Below are positions 36,601 to 43,247 of a stretch of DNA of 48,730 nucleotides, one piece after another. Source of the DNA: JAYEMH01 sp034717985 [NCBI: Candidatus Ratteibacteria bacterium] (GTDB lineage Bacteria; CAZDME01; JAYEMH01); NCBI GenBank assembly GCA_034717985.1, contig JAYEMH010000009.1:1-48730 (forward strand), given 5' to 3'. Position 1 is the stretch's first letter. Each line of letters begins with the position of its first letter. The notes under the pieces are model-generated. The model searched no databases. It was not told the DNA's origin and saw only the letters and a list, made by a program, of their open reading frames with translations. A program made the position numbers and the translations under genes.

Positions 36601-36886
36601 TGGCCAGAGAAAAAGTAATATTCGCCTTTTCTTTTTTATTTTTGAAGGCATCCAGGGCAATTTTTTTGAGAAACTCCAGAATCCGCTCTTTCATCTCAAA
36701 GGCGGCTTTATTGGTGAAGGTTACAGCAAGGATGGTCTTAAGAGGAGACTCTTCCGATTTCAGCTGAGGGGCCATAAGCAGTTGGAGATATCGTCTGGCT
36801 AAAGCATAAGTTTTTCCTGAACCGGCAGAAGCCTCAACCACATCTACACCCGGAAATTTAAGTTGGTTAAAATCTTTTGCCTTCAT
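33647..36886 (-). CDS. addA: AddA/RecB-like helicase-nuclease (UvrD superfamily)
   Basis: 1079 aa. Motif I is ASAGSGKT (19-26), followed by TNKAAFEMKERI, Walker B LIDEFQDTSRLQW, GDKKQAIYRFRGG, STIHKAKGLEFPVVI (motif V) and LYVTLTRAKYELYLF (motif VI). A C-terminal RecB-type nuclease shows RGRVLHFIL and WIIDYKSS. It processes double-strand breaks with AddB. A 76-bp palindromic element (34617-34692) is inserted in frame just before motif V, adding about 25 residues. The start at 36886 lacks a clear ribosome site. A diverged copy of its first 19 codons lies upstream at 37621-37677, directly joined to the DUF3467 gene. Confidence 0.9.
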   Translation of the reverse strand: MKAKDFNQLKFPGVDVVEASAGSGKTYALARRYLQLLMAPQLKSEESPLKTILAVTFTNKAAFEMKERILEFLKKIALDAFKNKKEKANITFSLAIGEEEAKKLASIFVDEIISHYNFFQVETIDSFIKSLLSGCAFHLRLASDFRIKEGFYKYLEYSLDRLIERAGTDRNILEVFTRFLKSYLWVENRESWLVKKDMFGLIKSLYNGTNTYGGIFRETGIETASLRKRKKTVINLIKEIADNAPEHSDGRFINALNVFLKKNRDSFNVDSLSAYFEKRHFPVKKNKEAPEEIIRLWNNLRKNLGRLCELESESVFSPYIEIFNLVLSDFKKLSGRDEIIFLPELNTLAQSLVGDESVSVAELYYRLAVRFRHYLIDEFQDTSRLQWRNLSPMINEALASGGTLFYVGDKKQAIYRFRGGNVSLFDSVKDGFKSFEPKEAVLDKNYRSQKEIIEFNNQIFSAENLKRFIKDAEKEQKSSFDLSDKDIGRVIRIFSDSRQSWKGENTYGYVRIETVQAARLDERDIIMRKRLMSLIAELKNRFSFGAMAILTRENKDVKLFTSWLIEEGIPVESEKTLNIREHPLVKEIVSFLKFLNSPIDELSFASFILGEIFQKVSGISGESIQDFLFKLRMAAEKGKGIYLYRKFRNRFPDAWESLIDEFFKSVGFVPLYELMISVFGKFKVMENFPQYQGFFMKFLELIKKREEDYAGLSSFLEFFEEIEEKELYVNVVYPVRSKSPQATALDSLCQGTSNGVKISTIHKAKGLEFPVVIIPFLELEVNVGSGVSGSRKPYLVKQFEDNSLSLIQLKKSYRAHSDKLDNEYREEYLKSLIEGLDNLYVTLTRAKYELYLFIPSKTGNRKNMARLLIPFESYESGIRREYREPVVPKGMVSPMELKKTVIRLPVSRYSDWISILKDEFIGPSKLVNRDKIARGRVLHFILSRVGNLYKQDKNACLKEAREKAGLVFPYVKKLDEYISLIQNLLDEEKFKPFFYLKEGTLFQEKEIIGSSGNTKRIDRLIITANEAWIIDYKSSKDEFEIQQEQIIGYMNIVKSLYPGLKVKCFLIYLDTLSIEEITS
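34617..34692. mobile_element. Palindromic element inserted in frame in addA
   Basis: Outer arms TTTACCCCATTAGAAGT (34617-34633) and ACTTCTAACGGGGTAAA (34676-34692) are complementary with one mismatch. Inside are two further hairpins, CCCTTGACA/TGTCAAGGG (34634-34656) and GTCGCC/GGCGAC (34659-34673), giving a three-way-junction shape. It is translated on the minus strand as YPVRSKSPQATALDSLCQGT followed by SNGVK, right before helicase motif V. The arms share CCCCRTTAGA with the element at 1419-1482. Confidence 0.75.
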
Positions 36887-37215
36887 TAATGAAATCTGGT
36901 TTTTTTGACAGGATTAACAAGATTTCTATTTTTCTTTTTTGACGGGATTAACAGGATTTTAAATCTTTAATTTTGTCATATCCTTCAATCTTGTCAATTC
37001 TGTCTAATTTTATCCTGTATATCCTGTAAATCCTGTCAGAAACTTTCTGTCTTTATTTTTGCATTTTCTTTTTCTTCTCTGTGAACTCTGTGCTTAATTT
37101 TTTGTTCTTTTGTTTCTTGTTTCCCCCTTTATATTTTTTTCTTCGTGCCCTTCGTGGTTAATTTTTGTCTTTTTTTGTTTTTTTCTCTGTGCCCTCTGTG
37201 GTTATTTCTTTTTGC
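36887..37215. repeat. Family A/B repeat tract upstream of addA
   Basis: Alternating units: TTTTTGACAGGATTAACAAG, TTTTTGACGGGATTAACAGG, TCCTGTAAATCCTGTCAG, CTCTGTGAACTCTGTGCTTA, CTTCGTGCCCTTCGTGGTTA and CTCTGTGCCCTCTGTGGTTA. Part of it is read as the C-terminus of the transposase remnant. No intact gene. Confidence 0.7.
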
Positions 37216-37428
37216 CTTTTTGTTTTTTGTCAGGCCTGCCTGACCCGTTAATTCATTATTTTTGATATTATTTTCGTCTTTTTCCCATGTTCCAGGGGTA
37301 TTTATAATATATTCGCGGATATTATTTAATGATCTGTCATTCCGTATGATGTGGTCATGAAAAGATCGTTGCCATTTGAATTTATTATTATTCATCTGAT
37401 TGATTTGTTTTGCCGCGGCAGATTTGAA
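37216..37428 (-). pseudogene. REP-associated tyrosine transposase (RAYT) C-terminal remnant
   Basis: Minus-strand frame after a TAA reads FKSAAAKQINQMNNNKFKWQ, then RSFHDHIIRNDRSLNNIREY and IINTPGTWEKDENN. This is the conserved C-terminal end of the RAYT/IS200-like Y1 family (FKS...WQRSFHDHIIR...IREYIINNP.W). The HUH catalytic core and N-terminus are gone, and the open frame continues into repeats (NNHRGHREKNKK). RAYTs mobilise palindromic repeats elsewhere, so an intact copy in the genome could explain the repeats here. Confidence 0.8.
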
Positions 37429-37476
37429 TTATCCGACTATAACGGATAAATTGTTATTTTTTGTATTCTTATTAAA

Positions 37477-37523
37477 GGACAGGGCAGTGCCTGCTTCGCA
37501 CCCCTCCTTTGTCGGGGCTGTCC
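37477..37523. repeat. GC-rich imperfect inverted repeat
   Basis: GGACAGGGCAGTGCCTGC ... GCAC CCC ... GGGGCTGTCC with outer arms GGACAG/CTGTCC. It stands out from the AT-rich surroundings and has no U-run. It looks like a dispersed repeat unit or an element end rather than a terminator. Confidence 0.45.
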
Positions 37524-37575
37524 CTACACATTTTGTTTCTTTTTTAATTTCTTATTAATTTTTTTTGTATAACAC

Positions 37576-37677
37576 TTAATAGATAGAAAATCTCCCGCAG
37601 CGAAAATCCCTGAATAAAATTGCCTCAACTATATCTATCCCGGGGAAGTTAAGCAGAGCTAAATCTTTTGATTTCAT
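37576..37677 (-). pseudogene. Truncated second copy of the addA 5' end
   Basis: ATG at 37677 overlaps the DUF3467 stop (TAATG). The frame reads MKSKDLALLNFPGIDIVEA and matches intact AddA MKAKDFNQLKFPGVDVVEA, then diverges and stops at 37576 after 33 codons. By eye the DNA aligns without gaps over 60 bases at about 75% identity. Intact addA also keeps CATTAATG at its start, although no DUF3467 frame precedes it there. So the original operon was probably DUF3467-addA-addB, and this is either the displaced original start or a duplicate. Confidence 0.8.
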
Positions 37678-37958
37678 TAATGGTATCCTATTGAGTCTTT
37701 CGGTTTCTCGGTTTTTTGAATCTTTCCGAATTTCTCCTCGTATTTTTTAATATTTTGTTCCAAGGCAGAGATTATTCTCTTCATATGTCCCGGACTGATA
37801 ATCACCCTGGCCGTTACTGCCCCTTCCGGCGCCGCCACCATTAAAAAATCCATAATAAACTCTTCTTTGGTGTGTGACACAATTAGATTATTTGAATATG
37901 TCCCTCCCTTAAGTTCCTTCGGAAAATTAATTTTAATTTTTCTCTCTTCATTAGACAT
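37677..37958 (-). CDS. DUF3467 family protein
   Basis: 93 aa with AAGGAGGG before the start. The sequence ...YSNNLIVSHTKEEFIMDFLMVAAPEG...ARVIISPGHMKRIISALEQNIKKYEEKFG is the DUF3467 pattern (N...hT..EF.lDF.......a.rvi.sP.h.K.l...L..ni..YE..fG). Function unknown; the proteins are small and cytoplasmic. It lies 26 bp after the SDR gene, and its stop overlaps the truncated addA start. Confidence 0.85.
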   Translation of the reverse strand: MSNEERKIKINFPKELKGGTYSNNLIVSHTKEEFIMDFLMVAAPEGAVTARVIISPGHMKRIISALEQNIKKYEEKFGKIQKTEKPKDSIGYH

Positions 37959-37984
37959 ATTTCCCTCCTTCCGTTGCTTATTTT

Positions 37985-38701
37985 CTATAATCGTTTGTAA
38001 AAATATCCGGGCATTATTTTAAATAACCAGGCAATTAACACCCATCTCTTGGTAATATATACTTTCCCCTTTTTTCGTTTTATCGCATTATAGATTTGTT
38101 TGGCGGCTTTTCGGGGAGAAGCAATCCAAAAAAGATTGTCTCCTTTCACCATTGCAGTTTTTACAAAGCCGGGCTGTATATCCGTTATTGTAATAGGAAG
38201 TTTTTCTTTTACAGCTTTTCGGCTAAGACCTTCTAAATAATTTGACATAAAAGCTTTTGAAGCGCTGTATGCAGGCGCTTTATCACCACCTCTTATTCCG
38301 GCAATAGATGAAATGCCGGCCAAATGCCCCGCGCCCCTTTTTATAAAATAACGCATGGCAGCTCCGGCTATCGCCGTAAATCCGGATACATTGGTATCTA
38401 TAGTTTCTTTTTCTTCTGACCAATCAAGCGATGGATTAGTATGTGCAATTCCGGCGTTAATTATAAGAATATCAACATCCTGCATTTCTTTAAGTAATTC
38501 TTCAAGAGATTGTATGGCGAATTCTGTGTTTTTTACGTCAATTGTGGATATATAGGTCTTTGTTGAGAGTTCTGATGATAGTTCTTCTAAGAGGTTGGTT
38601 CTTCTCCCGGCAATACCTACTTCATAGCCATTGGCAGAGAATACTCTGGCCAGTTCTTTACCTATTCCTGATGTTGCACCAATAATAACTGCTTTATTCA
38701 T
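37985..38701 (-). CDS. Short-chain dehydrogenase/reductase
   Basis: 238 aa from ATG 38701, chosen because AAGGGA stands 7 bp upstream; an earlier ATG at 38716 overlaps the methyltransferase stop but has no ribosome site. Rossmann motif GATSGIGKELA near the N-terminus binds NAD(P); NAGIAHTN and the catalytic YSASK with the upstream Ser (GISSIAG) are intact. The C-terminal ITDIQPGFVKTAM segment is typical. Substrate unknown. Probably co-transcribed with the methyltransferase. Confidence 0.9.
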   Translation of the reverse strand: MNKAVIIGATSGIGKELARVFSANGYEVGIAGRRTNLLEELSSELSTKTYISTIDVKNTEFAIQSLEELLKEMQDVDILIINAGIAHTNPSLDWSEEKETIDTNVSGFTAIAGAAMRYFIKRGAGHLAGISSIAGIRGGDKAPAYSASKAFMSNYLEGLSRKAVKEKLPITITDIQPGFVKTAMVKGDNLFWIASPRKAAKQIYNAIKRKKGKVYITKRWVLIAWLFKIMPGYFYKRL

Positions 38702-38712
38702 AATCGTTCCCT

Positions 38713-39270
38713 TCATCTTTTATTTAGCACTACAATTCTGCCGGATCGAGCTTTAGGCCTGTCAATTACTGTAAATCCATTTTCCTTGGCAATGGAAATC
38801 GTTTTTTCAAAACTTTCTATTGAAACATGTCCCTTGGGTTCAACAACTAAGAATTTATGTCCCGGCTTCAATGTTTTGTATATTTGTGAAAAAAAAGCCG
38901 GAGCATCAGGGACTTCGTGTATAACGGCAACCGCAAAAGCTAAATCAATTTTTTCGGTTATATCATTTAGACCAAGTGCGTTTTCACTGCACAGGCGGGT
39001 TTCAAGTCTGTCTGTTAATCCGGCTTTTAAGGCGCGTTTTTCAAGCGCTTTAATCATTTCTTTTTGAAGATCGAGGCAGATTACTTTTCCATTCCGACCA
39101 ACCATCCTGGCTGCAGGCAGACTAAAAAATCCCATAGCGCAGCCAATATCAAGAACAGTCATATTTTCTGCAATATATGGTCTAAGTATTTTATCGGGAT
39201 TTTGAAACAATTTTCTAATGGGGCTGGCCAGAAGATAACCAATCCATACAGGACACACATGTTTTGCCAT
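38713..39270 (-). CDS. Class I SAM-dependent methyltransferase
   Basis: 185 aa with AAGGGA before the start. MTVLDIGCAMGFFSLPAARM carries the SAM-binding glycine loop (here GCAMG), and VICLDLQKEMIKALEKRA has the acidic residue that contacts the ribose. AFAVAVIHEVPD follows as motif IV. Length and MAKHVCPVWIGYLLASPIRK start suit a small soluble methyltransferase of the UbiE/Methyltransf_11 type. Substrate not deducible. Followed by the SDR gene with almost no gap. Confidence 0.88.
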   Translation of the reverse strand: MAKHVCPVWIGYLLASPIRKLFQNPDKILRPYIAENMTVLDIGCAMGFFSLPAARMVGRNGKVICLDLQKEMIKALEKRALKAGLTDRLETRLCSENALGLNDITEKIDLAFAVAVIHEVPDAPAFFSQIYKTLKPGHKFLVVEPKGHVSIESFEKTISIAKENGFTVIDRPKARSGRIVVLNKR

Positions 39271-39337
39271 TCGTCATTCCCTTTTCATTTTTTTCATCCA
39301 AACTCACCTGTCCCAACGTTTCGGGGTCAGAACCCTT
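39271..39337. repeat. Short gap with GGTTCTGACCCC unit
   Basis: 67 bp between the P-II-like gene and the methyltransferase gene. Minus strand AAAGGGTTCTGACCCCGAAACG forms a small hairpin (GGGTTCTGACCC) and looks like another short dispersed unit. No promoter is obvious. Confidence 0.35.
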
Positions 39338-39655
39338 TCAGGCGCGGATCGCCCGGGCGCCGCTTTCGCCGGTGCGGATTCTATAAATCTCTTCCAGAGA
39401 AATAATCGCTATCTTGCCGTCCCCAACCTTTCCCGTCCGGGCCGCTTTCATAATTGTATCGACAAGAACCTCGACTTGAAAGGCATCGGCATATATTTCA
39501 ATCTTGATTTTTTCTACCAGGGATTTTCCGGGCGCCCGCTGATTTCCAAATCCTTCGATTTCTATCACCGACATCCCTCCGGCGCCCGACTCTCTAATGG
39601 CCTGGTAGACATCATTGAATTTTTCCGGCCGGATGATACACTCAATCTTTTTCAT
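39338..39655 (-). CDS. P-II-like signalling protein with shortened T-loop
   Basis: 105 aa from ATG 39655, which has AGGAGG 5 bp upstream; a longer frame from 39694 begins inside a repeat. MKKIECIIRPEKFNDVYQAI, the B-loop TGKVGDGKI and the C-terminal RIRTGE are standard P-II features for trimer formation and ATP/ADP binding. Between FGNQR and KIKIEIY only about ten residues remain, so the canonical T-loop, including the uridylylated Tyr51 region, is missing. It can probably still bind nucleotides but not contact AmtB or NAGK in the usual way. No amtB or glnA is nearby. Confidence 0.85.
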   Translation of the reverse strand: MKKIECIIRPEKFNDVYQAIRESGAGGMSVIEIEGFGNQRAPGKSLVEKIKIEIYADAFQVEVLVDTIMKAARTGKVGDGKIAIISLEEIYRIRTGESGARAIRA

Positions 39656-39953
39656 AAATCCCTCCTGTTTTTTAAAACTAACCACAGAGTTCACAGAGAA
39701 CTCTTTTTATATCAATAACTTAGAATCTTTTTTATTCCCTCCCCCTCTGTGTTCTCTTTTTATAAAACCATTCTTTTTATCCCATCCTTTAATCTTTCTA
39801 CATTAAAATTCAATGGTAACCCAACTCTTTTTTCTGTAGCCCTTAAATATGTCAAAAAAAGAAAATTCTTTTTCTTGAGAACACAGAGAATTTTTATCTT
39901 TTTCTCCGTGGTCTCTGTGGTTTTTTTCATCTTTTTTCATGTTACTTTTGACA
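39656..39953. repeat. Family B repeats between flippase and P-II-like gene
   Basis: AACCACAGAGTTCACAGAGA (about 39680), AACACAGAGAATTTTTATC and CTCCGTGGTCTCTGTGGTTT (about 39903). The long frames across this gap are low-complexity Phe/Leu translations. No gene or promoter identified. Confidence 0.6.
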
Positions 39954-41423
39954 CTATCTTTTTAAAACATATTGCTTTAAAGCCTGCAGCGCTTGAATTT
40001 CATCCGGCCTGATCTCCCGCAACAAGAAAAGCATCAGCAGATAAATCGTTATCCCCAGCGGCACCATTAATATCAAACCGGGCAAAGCCGATAAAGTCAG
40101 CATGCACCCGGTAAAATAAATGCCAATACCCATTATTGCCGCCGCACAGCTTATTTTAGCTAAAGATTTAAACGAAAATTCCCAGATGAAAAACTGCCGG
40201 GAGAAAACAACAGTCAACAGCAGCAGAAAAGCATAAGAGATAAGAGTGGTTATCGCCGCGGCCATATAGCCGTATTTCGGTATGAATAAAAAATTCAGCC
40301 CTAAATTGAGCAAAGAGGCCAGAATGAAGCTGTACATATAAAAATTGGTTTTTTTATAAAGAGATAATCCGGCGCCAAACCGCTGGGTAAGCCCGAAGAA
40401 AAAAACACCTAAAACAACCAATGGAATTACCTTCGCTCCGGCAAAGTAATTCGGCGTAGAAAGCATCTGAAGAAGAGGTTCCCGCAGGACCGAAACTCCG
40501 ACTGCTGCCGGAACACATAAAATTAGAAAGTACCGCGTGCTCTTAGCCACAAACTCTTTACTCATCTCCTCCCCCTGCCTCTCCCAGATTATCACCGAGA
40601 GCGGATTGAAAGCCATGGCAAATAAAGAAGTAATGAATAATATGCTGTTCTGGGCGATGATATAGCTGATTGAATAAATTCCCACCTCTTGCGTGTTTCT
40701 AAAAATCCCGAGTATATAGCGGTCGGAAAGACTCAATATCCAGGCCGCCAAACTGCCCAATACCAGAGGGAAACTATATTTTATCATCTCAACGGCCGGT
40801 TTAAAAGAAATAATACTCTCTGTGATTCGCATCTCCCCCACCGCCGCTTTCCAGAGAAAAGGCAAAGTTAAAGCAATACTTAAAATCGCCCCGAAAAGCA
40901 TTCCTTTCAATCCGAGATGAAAAATGACGACCAGCAGCACCCCAAAAACAGGGGTTGTCAGGCGCATCCAGATGAAAAAGCGGCTATACCGTTTTATCTG
41001 CCGCTTTATCCTCAAAAAATTCAATAAGATAACAAAGAAAGAGGTAACCATGTAGACGGGGACACCAATAATCATTAGCGGATAAAGATTTAGAGGAATG
41101 CGGCCCCGGAAGAAGAAAAGAAAAACAAGAGAAAGGAAAGCAATAATTAAAATTGTTAAAAAAGCCAGTCTGATGATTAAGCCGGAAAATTCCTTCGTTT
41201 CCCCTTTTTTTTCATAGACGGGATAAAATCTTGAAATTGCCAGGCTCACCCAGCCGCCGAGAAGCATTAGAATAGTAACTATTCCAACAACCAGAACATA
41301 GTTCCCGTAATGAGACGGAGAAAATAAACGGGTAAGAATGGGCAGGGTAATGATGGTAACTATGGAAGGGATAATTTTTGCCGGGAAATATTGCGATATA
41401 TCTTTAAAAAGCTTTCTGATCAT
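39954..41423 (-). CDS. Lipopolysaccharide/polysaccharide flippase (Wzx/MurJ-like, MATE-MVF superfamily)
   Basis: 489 aa with about 14 hydrophobic helices. The start MIRKLFKDISQYFPAKIIPS and blocks LSLSDRYILGIFRN and FFFGLTQRFGAGLSLYKKTN are typical of polysaccharide_synt family transporters that flip lipid-linked oligosaccharides across the inner membrane. It follows the rpoD terminator by about 20 bp, so it depends on read-through or a promoter I cannot see. No glycosyltransferase neighbours are present, so the substrate is unknown. Confidence 0.87.
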   Translation of the reverse strand: MIRKLFKDISQYFPAKIIPSIVTIITLPILTRLFSPSHYGNYVLVVGIVTILMLLGGWVSLAISRFYPVYEKKGETKEFSGLIIRLAFLTILIIAFLSLVFLFFFRGRIPLNLYPLMIIGVPVYMVTSFFVILLNFLRIKRQIKRYSRFFIWMRLTTPVFGVLLVVIFHLGLKGMLFGAILSIALTLPFLWKAAVGEMRITESIISFKPAVEMIKYSFPLVLGSLAAWILSLSDRYILGIFRNTQEVGIYSISYIIAQNSILFITSLFAMAFNPLSVIIWERQGEEMSKEFVAKSTRYFLILCVPAAVGVSVLREPLLQMLSTPNYFAGAKVIPLVVLGVFFFGLTQRFGAGLSLYKKTNFYMYSFILASLLNLGLNFLFIPKYGYMAAAITTLISYAFLLLLTVVFSRQFFIWEFSFKSLAKISCAAAIMGIGIYFTGCMLTLSALPGLILMVPLGITIYLLMLFLLREIRPDEIQALQALKQYVLKR

Positions 41424-41442
41424 GGGCCTCTCGTCTCGAACA

Positions 41443-41478
41443 ACAAAAAAGCAACCCTCTTAAGTTGAAAGTTGCCTT
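41443..41478 (-). terminator. Intrinsic terminator after rpoD
   Basis: Minus-strand GGCAACTTTCAACTTAAG then AGGGTTGC and TTTTTTGTTG: GCAACTT pairs with GGGTTGC (two G-U) with a further inner CTT/AAG, followed by a U-run. It ends the dnaJ-to-rpoD cluster. Confidence 0.7.
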
Positions 41479-41497
41479 TAGAACCATACAGCGGTAT

Positions 41498-43234
41498 TTA
41501 ATCGAGAAATTCCTTAAGTTTTTTGCTTCGGGTAGGATGGCGCAATTTTTTCAAAGCCTTCACTTCTATCTGTCTCACCCTTTCCCGGGTAACTTTGAAA
41601 ATTTCCCCAACCTCCTCCAGTGTGCGGGGATAGCCGTCGCCAACCCCGAAACGCAAACGCAAAACCTTCTCTTCCTTCTCCGTCAGAGTGGTCAAAACCT
41701 TCTGCATTTGATCCTGCAGCATCTGCGAAGCCGTCGCCCAGGCCGGGGAAATAGCTGTTTCATCTTCAATAAAATCCCCGAAGTGGGTATCACCTTCTTC
41801 GCCAATCGGCGTTTCCAACGATATCGGATGCTGGGCAATTTTTAGAATCCCTCTTACCTTCTCTGCCGTGATATCCATCTTTTTGGCTGTCTCTTCGGAA
41901 GTGGGCACCCGGCCTAATTTCTGTACCAGGTGTTTTGAAGCCCTGGCAATTTTATTCATCGTTTCAATCATATGCACCGGAATTCTAATGGTTCTAGCCT
42001 GGTCAGCAATCGCCCGGGTTATCGCCTGGCGCACCCACCAGGTAGCATAGGTAGAAAATTTATAGCCCTTTCGGTATTCGAATTTATCTACTGCTTTCAT
42101 CAGCCCGATGTTTCCTTCCTGAATAAGGTCTAAAAAAGTAAGTCCCCGATTAACATACTTCTTGGCGATACTCACGACCAGACGCAGATTGGCCTCTACC
42201 AAATCACGCTTGGTTCTGACAACGGCGATTTCCCTGTCTTTAACCAATTTGCTTTGTTGTTTGAAATCCGCCATGGGGATTTTTAAATCTAACTCTACCC
42301 GGCGCATCTTCCGCTGATGCCCTAAAACTATTCGATGTAATTCCTGAAATTGTTTATAATCCAGTTTATATTTTCGCTTGAGTTTCTTTTGAGTAATTTT
42401 TCTCTTTCTAACCTGCCGCTCCAAAAAGTTAAAGTCTTCAAAAGTCATTTTCACTTCTTTGAATAACTTCGCCATCTGTTTTTCTTCTTTGTTTATCTTG
42501 AATTGCTGAAAGCCGATTTTCGTTGCAATCCTGGCAATATCATGCTGCCGCAAATTAAAATGATTAATAACCCCACCCGCCTTTTTTTGCCACTCTTCAA
42601 AAACATGAACATAGCGGGCCCTGTCATCCTGGGATAATCTCTTGCGAGACAGCTTTTTCTGATAATAAAGCATCTGCCTCTCAGCGCTTTTAAGCTGGTG
42701 TAAAAATTTGGGAAGCCGGCGCAAGAATTTTCTTCTCGCCTGAGGGGTTTCAAACGCACAATGTTCTTCAGGGTTAATTTTCTTCCTGACAATTTTATCC
42801 CCCAGGGTTTTTACCTCTTTTATGGCGCCACTGGTATTAATCACTGCCTGGCGGATATTTTCCTCGGCCTCTTCAATCTTTTTGGCTAAGGTTACTTCCT
42901 GGTCCCTGGTTAAAAGCGGAATGCGTCCCATTTGCCTGAGATAAATCTTCACCGGATCCTCAACCGCCGGAACTGCAGAAACAAGTTTTTCCGATGCCAG
43001 CTCCATCGCTTTCCTTCCCTCCAGAACGGCAGAATCAACAACCTCAATGTTAAGGCTGTCCAGCAGCATTAAGATATTATCTATTTCATCGGATGAGCTG
43101 ATTTCTTCCGGAAGAATATCATTAACTTCTTCGTAAGTCAGGTGTCCTTTTTCCCGGCCCAAAGAGATAAGTTTTTTTATCTCGTCGCCTTTTTTGCCGG
43201 GCGCTTTTTTGCTTTTCATCTTTTTTTTCTTCAT
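41498..43234 (-). CDS. rpoD: Housekeeping RNA polymerase sigma factor RpoD
   Basis: 578 aa. Region 1.1-like N-terminus, region 1.2 with [21 protein letters not shown], a large basic non-conserved insert, region 2 ([20 protein letters not shown], then [39 protein letters not shown]), region 3, and region 4 with [20 protein letters not shown]. Intact group 1 sigma-70. The promoters recognised in this window (TTGACA/TATAAT-like, 17-18 bp spacing) fit its expected specificity. It follows dnaG by 13 bp, the usual macromolecular-synthesis pairing. Confidence 0.97.
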   Translation of the reverse strand: MKKKKMKSKKAPGKKGDEIKKLISLGREKGHLTYEEVNDILPEEISSSDEIDNILMLLDSLNIEVVDSAVLEGRKAMELASEKLVSAVPAVEDPVKIYLRQMGRIPLLTRDQEVTLAKKIEEAEENIRQAVINTSGAIKEVKTLGDKIVRKKINPEEHCAFETPQARRKFLRRLPKFLHQLKSAERQMLYYQKKLSRKRLSQDDRARYVHVFEEWQKKAGGVINHFNLRQHDIARIATKIGFQQFKINKEEKQMAKLFKEVKMTFEDFNFLERQVRKRKITQKKLKRKYKLDYKQFQELHRIVLGHQRKMRRVELDLKIPMADFKQQSKLVKDREIAVVRTKRDLVEANLRLVVSIAKKYVNRGLTFLDLIQEGNIGLMKAVDKFEYRKGYKFSTYATWWVRQAITRAIADQARTIRIPVHMIETMNKIARASKHLVQKLGRVPTSEETAKKMDITAEKVRGILKIAQHPISLETPIGEEGDTHFGDFIEDETAISPAWATASQMLQDQMQKVLTTLTEKEEKVLRLRFGVGDGYPRTLEEVGEIFKVTRERVRQIEVKALKKLRHPTRSKKLKEFLD

Positions 43235-43247
43235 TTATCGGCCTGCT

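Noticed and set aside
36047-36802. 251-codon plus-strand open frame
   Set aside because: It lies wholly antisense to the strongly supported addA helicase domain and has no family resemblance or ribosome site. The same applies to the many shorter plus-strand frames opposite the giant gene, addB, rpoD and secD.
37129-37215. C-terminal extension of the transposase remnant (NNHRGHREKNKKRQK...) as real protein
   Set aside because: It is the translation of family B repeats and has no resemblance to the transposase family beyond about TWEKDENN.
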